From the NCBI GenBank assembly GCA_002359735.1, contig DENS01000009.1, positions 62,001 through 126,000 of the forward strand: a DNA stretch of 64,000 nucleotides, read 5' to 3'. The position numbers and the translations under genes are program-made. How positions within the stretch are numbered: position 1 is the first letter of the stretch; every line of letters begins with the position of its first letter. Positions 8,151-17,455 of the stretch are shown piece by piece. The notes under the pieces were generated by a model. It was not told where the DNA came from. It did not search any database and saw only the letters and a list, made by a program, of their open reading frames with translations. The stretch is from Micavibrio sp. UBA2638 (GTDB lineage: Bacteria; Pseudomonadota; Alphaproteobacteria; Micavibrionales; Micavibrionaceae).

Positions 8151-10796
8151 ATGGAAAAAACTGAATCAGGTATGAATGTTGCTCTTGAAGAGCCTGAAAA
8201 AGCAGGGCGACTTGGCTCATCCAGTGCTGCTCAGATCATCATACTTGTAAACGGCGTTATACTCACGCTGGTTGTCTTTGCGTTTATGAGTATTTTTACC
8301 GAAGAAATCATCCGTGATGAGCAAAACTACGTTGCCAATCAAACGATACAAAATTTTCTAAACACCACCCAACGCGTTGAAGCTGTAGTGAACCAGAGCG
8401 CCACAATGGCATCGTTAGGCGCCTCAGCCTCAGTTATAAAAAAGGAGTTGATGCAGGCGCCTTTTGTCGAGTTGAACTTTCAAGGGATTTTGATTGTACG
8501 GACACAGCAGCAGGGTTGGACATATGATTTGGCCTATAAAGGTGGGGGAAAAGATTTTGATCGTATTTATAATACGCTTAAAAATAAAGATGTTTTGGTC
8601 AACCGTGTAGAGATGCACCAAAATGACAAGAAAATAAATGCAGACCGTCTTTTTTCTTATACAACGTTTCTAAATAACAATGGCGAAAAGCAATATTTAA
8701 CCTTTCTGGTTCGTTCTTTTGATGACGGCAAAGGTTATGCGTTTGGTTTGCTGTCTATTGCGCAAGGCTTTGAGGCCGCCTTTAAAGACACATCTGAATA
8801 TTTGGACGTTGTTAGTATAAAGAATATGAATATGCCCGGGGCCCGATGGGATTTCGATGTGGATGGACATGCGCAGTCTGGTGATGACTACGAGGTTCAA
8901 AAATTCCTGGTTGATGTCTGGCAGACGCCATTGGAGATTTCTGTCGGCTTTAATAGCGCTCACAAATTGTACTTTCTTAAGCATTTGCCTTTATTTTTTG
9001 GTTTGGTCGGCTTTTTTCTGACCATTGCTGCAGCGTACTACATTCGTAACAGCCGCATACAGTCTCAACGGTTATCGGAAATGAATAGTGAGCTGGAAAA
9101 CAAGAATTTGGAGCTGCGTAGTGAGATTACCGAGCGGGAGCGTTTAAATAATGCCTTGCGTCAATCAGAAAAAGAAAATCGATCTATTATTGATGCGGTT
9201 AGTGATATCATTTTTGAGACGAATATTGAGGGTGAGATATTATTTTTAAGTGCCTCTTGGCGCAAGGTAACCGGTTTTGATCCGGATCAGTTTATCGGGC
9301 ATGAATTATTTAGTCTATTGCATCCGCAAGATCAGAAGCAGCAACAGAGAGACTTTGAGCTTTTGATTAAAGGGCAAAAGCAGGCCTACAGATTGTTTAC
9401 GCGTTTGCGTACTTCTGATGGCACTTTCCGTGCTGTAGAAATTGCGATGTCGATGATTCGTCAAGATCAGAATAAAAATTTGCGAGTAGTGGGTACCTTC
9501 ACCGATGTTGAAGAGCGGCGCCGTGCTGAGCGAGCATTAGCCGAGGCGGAAAAGAAATACAGAACAATTGTTGAAAACGCAGCCGGCGGGATTTACCAAT
9601 TAACACCTGAAGGGATTTATTTGAGCGCAAACCCTGCTATGGCAAGGGTTTTGGGCTTTGATTCCCCCGAACAGATTTTGCGAGAAGTTAAAAATGCCTA
9701 TAATACGATTTATGCCGATGAAAAAGTCTGGCAGGAGGTTAAGAGCAGCTTAGGGGACAATGCGGAATTTTATAACCATGAAGTTGAGGTGGTGCGTAAA
9801 GATGGCCGTACTATTTGGGTGAATGAAAATATACGGGCGGTTAAAGACGATAACGGTAACATTTTATATTTTGAGGGTAGCATTGAAGATATTACCCAGC
9901 GTAAAGAATCTGAAATTGGCTTATTGGAAGCCAAGATGAATTCAGATTTGGCAAATCGTGCGAAATCTGAGTTTTTGGCTAATATGTCTCATGAACTGCG
10001 CACTCCCCTAAATTCCATTATTGGCTTTTCGGAGATTATTAAAAATGAAGTTTTAGGGCCCGTAGAACAAAAGTCTTACTGGGAATACGCCAAGCATATC
10101 AACGAAAGTGGCCAGAGTTTGTTACGGGTCATTAATGAAATACTGGATATTTCACGGATTGAAGCTGGCGACCGTGTTCTGAATGAGGGCCGGGTTGATA
10201 TTGAGCAGGTGATGAGCGAAAGTCTGGAGATGCTGTCTCTTAAAATTGAGAATAACCAGATGCATATTGTCAATTCTCTTCATAATGTTCCCAAGGTAAT
10301 TGGTGAAGAACTGGCAATAAAGCAAATTTTTATGAATTTATTGTCCAATGCAATTAAATTTACGCCCAGTGGCGGTCGTATAACGTTGTCTTATGAAGTT
10401 GACCCGCACGGAGAATTACATTTGCTGGTTACTGATACAGGGATCGGGTTAGACGATCATGAAATTGAAAAGGCGTTGTCGGCATTTGGGCAGATTGATA
10501 GCGAGATGAACAGAAGCGGGTCAGGGACCGGATTGGGATTAACGCTTGTTAATGCGTTAATAAAAATGCATGGCGGCCGTTTGGACCTGTTTTCACAAAA
10601 AGGTCTGGGAACAACTGCCAGCATTACATTCCCTGTTGAGCGTATCAGCGTGAACAAAGACGACACTGATGAGGTCGCATCTGATGCGCCTGCAAAGCCG
10701 GTGACATCTTCGGAGGCTATAACGGAATCTTCACAATGGGGTGACGATGTTCATGATGAGGTTGATGTTAATAATAGGTCTGTGGACGGAGCTTAA
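8151..10796 (+). CDS. Membrane PAS-domain sensor histidine kinase (orphan)
   Basis: Two membrane segments (about 26-47 and 278-298) flank a periplasmic sensing region of some 230 residues. A coiled stretch then leads to two PAS domains (about 340-455 and 466-590; each ends in a PAC motif such as GTFTDVEERRRAE and GSIEDITQRKESE). HisKA has His614 in ANMSHELRTPLNSIIGF; the ATPase domain has NLLSNAIKFTPSGG, DTGIGLDD and GSGTGLGLTLVNALI. A frame extension to a TTG at 8145 exists, but the ATG at 8151 is the more likely start. No response regulator is adjacent, so it is an orphan kinase of the DivJ/PleC general style; the cognate partner is unknown. Confidence 0.92.
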   Translation: MEKTESGMNVALEEPEKAGRLGSSSAAQIIILVNGVILTLVVFAFMSIFTEEIIRDEQNYVANQTIQNFLNTTQRVEAVVNQSATMASLGASASVIKKELMQAPFVELNFQGILIVRTQQQGWTYDLAYKGGGKDFDRIYNTLKNKDVLVNRVEMHQNDKKINADRLFSYTTFLNNNGEKQYLTFLVRSFDDGKGYAFGLLSIAQGFEAAFKDTSEYLDVVSIKNMNMPGARWDFDVDGHAQSGDDYEVQKFLVDVWQTPLEISVGFNSAHKLYFLKHLPLFFGLVGFFLTIAAAYYIRNSRIQSQRLSEMNSELENKNLELRSEITERERLNNALRQSEKENRSIIDAVSDIIFETNIEGEILFLSASWRKVTGFDPDQFIGHELFSLLHPQDQKQQQRDFELLIKGQKQAYRLFTRLRTSDGTFRAVEIAMSMIRQDQNKNLRVVGTFTDVEERRRAERALAEAEKKYRTIVENAAGGIYQLTPEGIYLSANPAMARVLGFDSPEQILREVKNAYNTIYADEKVWQEVKSSLGDNAEFYNHEVEVVRKDGRTIWVNENIRAVKDDNGNILYFEGSIEDITQRKESEIGLLEAKMNSDLANRAKSEFLANMSHELRTPLNSIIGFSEIIKNEVLGPVEQKSYWEYAKHINESGQSLLRVINEILDISRIEAGDRVLNEGRVDIEQVMSESLEMLSLKIENNQMHIVNSLHNVPKVIGEELAIKQIFMNLLSNAIKFTPSGGRITLSYEVDPHGELHLLVTDTGIGLDDHEIEKALSAFGQIDSEMNRSGSGTGLGLTLVNALIKMHGGRLDLFSQKGLGTTASITFPVERISVNKDDTDEVASDAPAKPVTSSEAITESSQWGDDVHDEVDVNNRSVDGA

Positions 10797-10802
10797 TAAG
10801 AC

Positions 10803-11411
10803 TTAGCCGTAGATTATACTTGATAGCTCATCTTCTTCTAAATTCAGAACTTTTTTGGCCGTGTCAAATGTAAAGCCGGCGCGGGCCAGCTTTGCAAGCT
10901 GTTTGTCTGTATCTGGGGTGTTAGTGCTTGCAAAACAGCCTAATTTTTTCTTGCGACAGAAAATAGCCGCTGCCTTTAGTTCCGCCTCGGCACTACCGTC
11001 ATGTTGGTTTTTGTCATGCTTTGATAAATAGGTTTGTGCCGTTTCCGCATCAACACCTTTCATAATAAGTTTTTGCACGATCATACGCTTGGAAATGCCT
11101 TTGCGCCGAAAAGAGGCGACAGCAGAGCTGATGTACAAGTCATCATTAAGTAGGCCAGAGGCTTCGAATTTTCTAATAAGGTCATTGACCAGTTTTGCAC
11201 ATTCATCGTAATTCTGATCAGTGTGATGCATGCAGGATCGTTTGACCTTGCGTAGCATGACGGTACGGAAATGATTGGAACTTGCTGCGTAACGCTCGAG
11301 ATAATAAAGACCAGCGTTGTGCAAATAAGTTTCGTTTATTCTTTTTGGAACCTTTCCCCGCCGTTTATTTTCGGGGTTGCTATTTGAATCATTTGCTTTA
11401 GTTTTTGTCAT
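10803..11411 (-). CDS. recX: RecX-family regulatory protein
   Basis: About 202 basic, helical residues made of repeated three-helix units: RINETYLHNAGLYYLERYAA, then SAVASFRRKGISKRMIVQKL and a degenerate C-terminal unit ending LEEDELSSIIYG. This pattern fits RecX, which modulates RecA filaments. The Lys/Asn-rich N-terminus is low complexity. The frame extends to 11474, overlapping the divergent permease gene; I prefer the ATG at 11409-11411 (MTKTKAND), which leaves a 39-base divergent gap. Family assignment is by overall pattern, so it is a little less sure than its neighbours. It converges on the PAS kinase with a 6-base gap. Confidence 0.75.
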   Translation of the reverse strand: MTKTKANDSNSNPENKRRGKVPKRINETYLHNAGLYYLERYAASSNHFRTVMLRKVKRSCMHHTDQNYDECAKLVNDLIRKFEASGLLNDDLYISSAVASFRRKGISKRMIVQKLIMKGVDAETAQTYLSKHDKNQHDGSAEAELKAAAIFCRKKKLGCFASTNTPDTDKQLAKLARAGFTFDTAKKVLNLEEDELSSIIYG

Positions 11412-11450
11412 CTTGAATGTCGCAATTTTTAGCATCAATAGAGTGGTATT

Positions 11451-12266
11451 ATGTCCGAAAACAATCCGGTGCAAAACACATTACAGCCTCGTGTAATCGG
11501 TTTTATAAATTATATAGGTCTTTTGACGTTGGTGAAACGTGAAGTTGGTCGTTTCTTGAAAGTCTATTCACAGACCATTATTGCGCCTGTTGTGACGACT
11601 TTGCTGTTTTATACTGTTTTTGCCCTTGCCTTTGGCGGTGTTGCCCGTCAGGTTGGAAACGTTCCGTTTCTTCAGTTTCTTGCCCCCGGCTTGATTATGA
11701 TGACCATGGCGCAAAATGCTTTTGCCAATACATCCTCATCCTTAATTATTGGAAAAATACAGGGCAATATTGTTGATACATTGATGCCCCCTTTATCCGC
11801 GCTTGAAGTTTTTGTCGGGTTTCTGATTGGCGGCGTACTCCGGGGATTATGTGTGGGGCTCATGGCCGTGATTATTATTGGTTTTTTTGTGCATTTGCCT
11901 ATAACGTCTTTTGGCCTGATTCTATGTTTTGCCGTGCTTGGAAATATGATGATGGCAACAATGGGAATTATTGCCGGTATTTGGGCTGATAAATTTGATC
12001 ATATTGCGGCTTTCACGAATTTTTTTGTAACGCCATTGACCTTTTTATCCGGGACATTTTATTCAATTGATATTTTGCCTGACCCATGGCGTCTTATGGC
12101 GCTTTATAATCCATTCTTTTATATGATCGATGGGTTTCGTTCTGGTTTTCTCGGGCATGCTGATGAATTTGCTGTTATTGGCATTGCGTTTTTGTTCGTT
12201 GTCAACTTGCTGTTGATGGGGCTGACCTATTGGATGTTGAAAGCGGGCTATAAAATAAAAAGTTAA
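11451..12266 (+). CDS. ABC-2 type transporter permease
   Basis: A 271-residue inner-membrane protein with six predicted hydrophobic segments, preceded by an amphipathic VKREVGRFLKVYSQTIIAP interface helix typical of ABC-2 permeases (YadH/NodJ class). It also has FLAPGLIMMTMAQNAF, a PLTFLSGTFYSI loop and YNPFFYMIDGFR near the end, all standard for the family. The ATP-binding partner, normally next door, is not seen in this window. The substrate is unknown; relatives export polysaccharides, lipids or drugs. Confidence 0.9.
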   Translation: MSENNPVQNTLQPRVIGFINYIGLLTLVKREVGRFLKVYSQTIIAPVVTTLLFYTVFALAFGGVARQVGNVPFLQFLAPGLIMMTMAQNAFANTSSSLIIGKIQGNIVDTLMPPLSALEVFVGFLIGGVLRGLCVGLMAVIIIGFFVHLPITSFGLILCFAVLGNMMMATMGIIAGIWADKFDHIAAFTNFFVTPLTFLSGTFYSIDILPDPWRLMALYNPFFYMIDGFRSGFLGHADEFAVIGIAFLFVVNLLLMGLTYWMLKAGYKIKS

Positions 12267-12299
12267 ATTTTTTCAATGCTTTTATGGTAGAATGAAGCT

Positions 12300-13328
12300 A
12301 TGGATGGTGATGACTATAATGATGCAGAGCAACATATAGAGCCAGATAAACAGGCTAGTCTCGGCTATTTTAATGATAATCTTGTAAAACCGTTTATTTT
12401 AGAGGCTTCGAATTTTCGAGGTCGTGCCGTGCGCATGGGCAGTGAGCTGGATGATATTCTGAGTGCCCACGATTATCCGCGGCCTGTCGCGCATTTGGTG
12501 GCGGAAACACTTACGCTGGCCCTTTTGCTCTCGTCTATGATTAAATATGAAGGCATTTTCACGCTGCAAACGCAAGGGGATGGCCCTATAAGTATGCTTG
12601 TCGCTGATGTAACTTCTGACGGTAAGGTCCGCGCCTGCGCTAGTTATAATGAGGAGCGTTTGGAAATTGCGCGCCAGCAGCTATCTGCTATGAAAAGTGT
12701 CGAAAGCTCGCAGAACCATCTGGCCCAATATCTTGGTAAAGGTTATATTGCATTTACCGTTGACCAAGGCGGTGCTCATGAACGTTATCAGGGCGTTGTT
12801 GATTTACATGGGGCCTCTTTGGTGGATTGCGCCCAGCACTACTTTACTCAATCCGAACAAATCAGCACGGGAATTAAGATGGCGGTAGGCCAGCGTGATG
12901 GGGAATGGCGCAGTGCGGGGATTATGCTACAAAAAATGCCGGAAGATGAAACGGTACGCTTTCAGAGTAACCAGGTTGATTTGGACGAAGATGATTGGCG
13001 CCGCTGCATGATTTTTATGGAGTCGTGTACCGAAGAAGAATTGCTGGACCCCAAATTATCCCCTAATGATTTACTGACTCGTTTATTTCATGAAGAAGGC
13101 GTGCGTGTATTTGAGCCCAAGGCAGTTATTAAAGAATGCCGTTGCTCGGATGAACGTGTGTTTAGCGTTTTATCAATGATGAGCCTGGATGACAGGGAGT
13201 ATATGGAGAATGCTGGGAAAATATCAATGAAATGTGAGTTTTGTTCGCATGAATATGTATTCGACGCAGCAGAGCTGGAACAAAAAATCAAAGATATGCA
13301 GAATGACAGCAATAAGGAGCCGCACTAA
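12300..13328 (+). CDS. hslO: Redox-regulated chaperone Hsp33
   Basis: Cytoplasmic holdase activated by oxidative unfolding. The 342 residues include the N-terminal core (FRGRAVRMGSELDDIL, LLSSMIKYEGIFTLQTQGDG, VRACASYNEERL) and the C-terminal zinc-thiol switch with Cys280, Cys282, Cys312 and Cys315 in CRC and CEFC. All four zinc ligands are present, so redox switching should work. It follows the ABC permease by 33 bases and may be cotranscribed with it. Confidence 0.95.
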   Translation: MDGDDYNDAEQHIEPDKQASLGYFNDNLVKPFILEASNFRGRAVRMGSELDDILSAHDYPRPVAHLVAETLTLALLLSSMIKYEGIFTLQTQGDGPISMLVADVTSDGKVRACASYNEERLEIARQQLSAMKSVESSQNHLAQYLGKGYIAFTVDQGGAHERYQGVVDLHGASLVDCAQHYFTQSEQISTGIKMAVGQRDGEWRSAGIMLQKMPEDETVRFQSNQVDLDEDDWRRCMIFMESCTEEELLDPKLSPNDLLTRLFHEEGVRVFEPKAVIKECRCSDERVFSVLSMMSLDDREYMENAGKISMKCEFCSHEYVFDAAELEQKIKDMQNDSNKEPH

Positions 13329-13402
13329 AAATCCCTTCTTTTCTTATATGAAATTGCGTACCCTTCCTTTGAGTGATTATCTAATATCTACAGGAGCAAT
13401 AC

Positions 13403-13975
13403 ATGTTTTATCGACCTATGATGCTGTTATTCTCTATGTTAATTTTGACTGCGTGTACCTCGATGCCCAGTCCGGAAGGAAAGCCCTTTGCGCATATGAC
13501 TTTTGGGCATTTGTCCACGGTTCCCTTACAAGTGAACGAAATTATACGTGAGCCCATAGCGCCGGATATATACAGCATCGTCCCTGAAGGCTTTACAGTT
13601 CCTATCGATGATTTAACGGCGGTCTATCTTGACCATCGTTTTAAAGCTATTGGTGGACCGGAAGTTCTTAATGTCACTATTGAGCAATTGGGCGTGACGT
13701 ATGATGAAAAAACTTCCGAAAATGCCGTTGCCGCGTTTTTCAATGTCGCAAAAATTGAAAGTTATGATATTCACCTTGCGATGGATTTGACGCTTACAAA
13801 CAAAGAGAGTGGAGCCGTTCGTGGCCGAAAATTCACTGTACGGCGTGTTATAAACATTACAGAACATGCTTCAATTGCGGATCGTGAAAAACGACAATTG
13901 GAAGGCGTGGAAGCTATGTTCGCCGATGTTGATCAGGCGGTGCTTGATATTTTGCAAAATCAATTTGGTTTGTGA
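13403..13975 (+). CDS. Small lipoprotein of unknown function
   Basis: Begins with a lipoprotein signal peptide whose lipobox is LTAC, with Cys18 as the expected acylation site, so the mature protein of about 172 residues is anchored in the envelope. The body is a mixed alpha/beta domain (VYLDHRFKAIGGPEVLNVTIEQLGV, then SYDIHLAMDLTLTN and GRKFTVRRVINI) that I cannot place in a named family. A strong AGGAG site lies 12 bases before the ATG. It follows hslO by 74 bases and converges on trkH with an 18-base gap. Confidence 0.8.
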   Translation: MFYRPMMLLFSMLILTACTSMPSPEGKPFAHMTFGHLSTVPLQVNEIIREPIAPDIYSIVPEGFTVPIDDLTAVYLDHRFKAIGGPEVLNVTIEQLGVTYDEKTSENAVAAFFNVAKIESYDIHLAMDLTLTNKESGAVRGRKFTVRRVINITEHASIADREKRQLEGVEAMFADVDQAVLDILQNQFGL

Positions 13976-13993
13976 TGTATCGCAGGCAAAGAA

Positions 13994-15436
13994 TTAGCGT
14001 GTCCAGAATTTTGGTGAAATCAACACAAGCATTGTGAAAATTTCCAGGCGCCCCAGTAGCATTCCAATGCTTAAAATCCATTTTGCGCTATCAGATAGGT
14101 GTTTGAAATTTTCATTGGGGCCAATTGCGCCCAGACCCGGTCCCACGTTTGATACTGCGGTTACAGCCCCTGACATGGCCTCCAGAAAGTCCATGCCAAC
14201 AAAGGACAGCGCGATGGCTATGATTGCGCAAGTAAACATGTACATGAAGAAAAATCCCATTACCGATAGTGGAACATCTGGTGGAATTGTTTTTCCATTA
14301 TAATGAGGAATGAATACGCCATGAGGATATAAAAGTCGCTTAATTTGCGTTAATGTTACGGCAAATAGCACCTGAAAACGGAATATCTTAATACCGCAAG
14401 ATGTTGATCCCGCGCATCCGCCCACTAGCATGATAAAAAAGAATACGGCCACGGGGAAACTTCCCCAGCTATTATAATCACCATTTGCATAGCCGGTTCC
14501 GGTCATAACCGAAGTGACATTAAACAAAGATCGCCGCAATGCCTCAATTAATGAAATGTTTAGATGCAAAAATAAATACGCGGTCACTACGATCGTTGTC
14601 AGGAATATAATGGATAAAAACCAGCGCACTTGGGTATCTTTATACAGAGGACGTAAATTGCCTCGCACGGCTTTTAAGTATAATACAAAAGGCATGCCTC
14701 CGATGAGCATAAAGATAACGGCAACGGTCTCTGGCCATATAGTATCGTGGTAATGCGTAAAAGATGAATCGAAGGTTGAAAAACCACCTGTTGAAATGGT
14801 TGTCATGGCATGTGCAATGGCATCAAATGTTTCCAGGCCGCTGAGGATATAACAGATGATGCATAATATAGTGAGGGCGATATAGATCATACCAATTGAC
14901 GCGGCAAGCTGGGCAGCGCGCGGCAAAACCTTTTCATCTTCAGAAAGCTCGGTTCTAAAGATCTGCATTCCCCCAATGTTCAAGAACGGTAAAATGGACA
15001 TGGCCATTAAAATGATACCAATACCACCAAGCCATTGTAGAATTGCGCGCCAAAGCAATATGCCGGGCGGGGCATCATCAAGACCAACAATAACGGTGGC
15101 GCCGGTTGTTGTTATGCCCGACATGGCTTCAAAAAAGGAGTCTGTGTAGCTCATTTTTAATTCAGATAATGTGAAAGGCAGGGCAGAGAACACTGACAGG
15201 CCAACCCAGCTGAGAAATATAAGCATAAATGCTTGACGCGTGTTTATTGTAATCTCGCTGGAGTTATTGCTGAGAATAAGTGCACCACCAAAAAAGGCAG
15301 TTATAATGATGCTAATAAAAAATATTTTCCAGTCATGGTGACCAAAATATAAATCCGTCATCATGGGCAGAACCATGCTAATGGATAGAATGGAAATTAG
15401 TATTCCGACGACAAATAAAATTGGTTTAAAATTCAA
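13994..15436 (-). CDS. trkH: Potassium uptake protein, TrkH family
   Basis: Ion-conducting subunit of the Trk K+ symporter in the inner membrane, 480 residues with about ten hydrophobic segments and the pore-loop signatures SGITTTGATVI, TTISTGGFSTFDSS, SVMTGTGYANGD and GAVTAVSNVGPGLG (one per repeat, selectivity glycines present). The start is a TTG at 15434-15436; it is preferred because the family's first helix (NFKPILFVVGILISI) begins there and later ATGs would cut into it. The partner TrkA is not in the window. Confidence 0.93.
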   Translation of the reverse strand: MNFKPILFVVGILISILSISMVLPMMTDLYFGHHDWKIFFISIIITAFFGGALILSNNSSEITINTRQAFMLIFLSWVGLSVFSALPFTLSELKMSYTDSFFEAMSGITTTGATVIVGLDDAPPGILLWRAILQWLGGIGIILMAMSILPFLNIGGMQIFRTELSEDEKVLPRAAQLAASIGMIYIALTILCIICYILSGLETFDAIAHAMTTISTGGFSTFDSSFTHYHDTIWPETVAVIFMLIGGMPFVLYLKAVRGNLRPLYKDTQVRWFLSIIFLTTIVVTAYLFLHLNISLIEALRRSLFNVTSVMTGTGYANGDYNSWGSFPVAVFFFIMLVGGCAGSTSCGIKIFRFQVLFAVTLTQIKRLLYPHGVFIPHYNGKTIPPDVPLSVMGFFFMYMFTCAIIAIALSFVGMDFLEAMSGAVTAVSNVGPGLGAIGPNENFKHLSDSAKWILSIGMLLGRLEIFTMLVLISPKFWTR

Positions 15437-15550
15437 AAGCTGACTTTCTTATTGTGGCGCCTGGTTATTCTTATCATAAAATTCTGACAGAACAAATCTT
15501 ATGCATGCTCAGTGCTGTGTAATTTCTATATAAATGTGCAGAAAGACAAT

Positions 15551-15579
15551 AAAAAAGCCGGAATATATCCGGCTTTTTT
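15551..15579 (-). terminator. Rho-independent terminator (works in both orientations)
   Basis: Perfect 12-base inverted repeat, AAAAAAGCCGGA at 15551-15562 and TCCGGCTTTTTT at 15568-15579, with a 5-base loop. It sits 21 bases past the OmpA-like lipoprotein stop (minus strand) and separates it from trkH. Confidence 0.85.
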
Positions 15580-15600
15580 ATTGTGAGTTTTCAAATAACC

Positions 15601-16473
15601 TTATTCGAAAGTAATATTTACACGTCGGTTCGCAGGTTCACGAACATTGTCCGGTGTTTCAACCAGCAGTTCGCTCTCACCGCGGCTGTCAACCATCAGG
15701 ATGTTTGCGTCAACACCACGCTGGATTAAGGCGTCACGTACTGCGTTCGCGCGTTTTGAAGCCAGCTTCTGGTTGTAATCACGTGGACCGGATGTATCGG
15801 CGTGACCAACAATGTTGATTTGTGATGGTGGGTTTTTGGCAACTTCTGTTGCAACAGCATCCAGAACATTTAATGCCCCTGAGCCAAGGTCTTGGGAATC
15901 CCAGTTAAAGAAAACAAGGTAAACAGCATCTTCCGGTGCCATTGGCTCTGGGGCTGGTTCCGGCGCAGGAGCTGGCGGTTGAAGCATGCCTTCCAGTTTG
16001 ACAATAGCGTCAGCAAAGGCCGTTTTGCAGTTTACAATGTCATTGTCCTGCCAGTTTTCCTCTTGCTGTTCAATCCAGCAATCAAACATGGCTTGTGTAT
16101 AGGCCGCTTCCCTAGGGGCAACTTCACGTGCACCGAGATCAAAGGCAACCATCAAGCGGCCGCGCGCGGCGCTTAGCTCTTGGATGTGGGGCTCTTCAAG
16201 GTTCCAATCTGTAATTGGCTCCGGGGTCACTGATTCACCAGATGCGGCGGCCAGACCTTTGCGTGCGAAGTGCAGCGCATCAGGGTAATCAAACATTTCG
16301 CGCAATTCACGATTGGCGAAAATGCGATATTCATCTGCAAGCGCTTGTGTAAAAGGGCTGCCGACAGCCTGAGTTTCATTTAACGCATCGACTTCACTAA
16401 AACTGTCAAATACTGAACAGCCGCTGACAAGGATCATCCCTGAGATCAGCAAAAAATTCCTAACCATTTTCAT
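15601..16473 (-). CDS. OmpA-family lipoprotein (peptidoglycan-binding)
   Basis: The signal peptide ends in the lipobox VSGC with Cys19 as the lipid site. A novel helical middle (about 40-165; DEYRIFANRELREMF, RGRLMVAFDLGAREVAP) is followed by a proline/alanine/glutamate hinge (PAPAPEPAPEP) and a C-terminal OmpA domain at about 185-290 with NIVGHADTSG and the NQKLASKRANAVRDALI peptidoglycan-binding helix, ending RRVNITFE. It probably tethers the outer membrane to the cell wall. GGAG seven bases before the ATG supports the start. The mid-region is not part of the Pal family, so it is an OmpA-like lipoprotein rather than Pal itself. Confidence 0.88.
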   Translation of the reverse strand: MKMVRNFLLISGMILVSGCSVFDSFSEVDALNETQAVGSPFTQALADEYRIFANRELREMFDYPDALHFARKGLAAASGESVTPEPITDWNLEEPHIQELSAARGRLMVAFDLGAREVAPREAAYTQAMFDCWIEQQEENWQDNDIVNCKTAFADAIVKLEGMLQPPAPAPEPAPEPMAPEDAVYLVFFNWDSQDLGSGALNVLDAVATEVAKNPPSQINIVGHADTSGPRDYNQKLASKRANAVRDALIQRGVDANILMVDSRGESELLVETPDNVREPANRRVNITFE

Positions 16474-16889
16474 TTATATGCTCCACATAAAGCTTAATAT
16501 TTAAGTTCTAAAGCTATTCTTTTAATTGCGAACAAATTGAATGTAAAGGCATGAGTTACAAATAAACTTATTTTTTGTGCAAAAATGTAACACAGGGGAA
16601 AAATATCATTTTATTTGATGTCTCACTATATGAAACTGTGTAGAATTTTGGGGGCAGCTTTGTGCGCATTGTATGATGGTTATTGCTTTTGTAATACCTT
16701 GCATGATCAATAAAGTAGTTTTCTAATATAAGGCTTGACATTTTCTGACAAAAACAGCATGTTCCTGCGCTTAGAACCTGTGTTGAAGCGACATAGTCTT
16801 TCACGGGGGGTACATGGCGTTGAATTCCCCATTCTTCTCATGTAAGCAAAGATAAATAATAATAAGAATATTTAGGAGTAACTACAATT
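16474..16889. other. 416-base divergent intergenic region
   Basis: Divergent spacer between the OmpA-like lipoprotein and the DJ-1-like gene. It is AT-rich. A TTGACA hexamer lies at 16735-16740 with only a poor -10 (CATGTT) 17 bases on, and a short inverted repeat CTTAA/TTAAG at 16493-16505 lies near the lipoprotein start. A minus-strand frame at 16568-16804 has no recognisable product. No tRNA or clear RNA fold was seen. Confidence 0.5.
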
Positions 16890-17450
16890 ATGAGCAAGAG
16901 CTTTTCCGGCGATAAAATAGCCATTCTGGTTGCAAACGGTTTTACTGAGCAAGATCTGACGCATACACAACGCGCTTTACAAGCAAAAGGTGCCAACACC
17001 AGAATCATTGGCATGGATCAGGGTGTCGTGAACAGTTGGACCGGAGAAGCATGGGGGCATCATTTCGCAGCAGATTGCGCACTAAATACGGCCTTGGCTG
17101 CAGACTTCGACATGTTGATTATTCCAGGAGGGCGCCGGAGCGTTGAAAAATTGAAATTGACAGCCCATACGCGCCGTTTTTTGGGCGGTTTTATTGATGC
17201 GGGCAAACCTGTGGCACTTTTTAATGATGCCCTTGAGTTGCTGATCTTTTCTGAGCGTGCGGAAGGCCGTGTAGTAGCCGGGCCGCAGGATTATAGTAAA
17301 GCCGTGAAGGAAGCCGGTGCAACTTATTGTGAGGATTCCTGCGTTGTTGATGGTAACTTGATTACTGGCTATGATGCTGATGTAAACCAGTATATTGATG
17401 CTGTGATTAAGCATTTGGCAGACAAGCCAGATATGAAAGAAGCTGCTTAA
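16890..17450 (+). CDS. DJ-1/PfpI-family protein lacking the nucleophile cysteine
   Basis: The 186-residue flavodoxin-like fold of the DJ-1/PfpI superfamily is clear: KIAILVANGFTEQDL with the conserved acidic residue, a FDMLIIPGGRRSVEKL strand-loop, VALFNDALELL at the nucleophile elbow, GRVVAGPQDY and DGNLITGYDADV. In active members the elbow reads xxCHGP; here Asn112-Asp113 replace Cys-His, so the usual protease/deglycase chemistry is not expected. It may be a binding or regulatory protein. Ribosome site AGGAG precedes the ATG by 11 bases. The stop codon lies five bases before the prfB ATG, so the two are probably coupled. Confidence 0.85.
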   Translation: MSKSFSGDKIAILVANGFTEQDLTHTQRALQAKGANTRIIGMDQGVVNSWTGEAWGHHFAADCALNTALAADFDMLIIPGGRRSVEKLKLTAHTRRFLGGFIDAGKPVALFNDALELLIFSERAEGRVVAGPQDYSKAVKEAGATYCEDSCVVDGNLITGYDADVNQYIDAVIKHLADKPDMKEAA

Positions 17451-17455
17451 ATCAT

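Noticed and set aside
16568..16804. Minus-strand 78-residue frame in the spacer before the DJ-1-like gene
   Set aside because: No ribosome site, no recognisable product, composition not coding-like.
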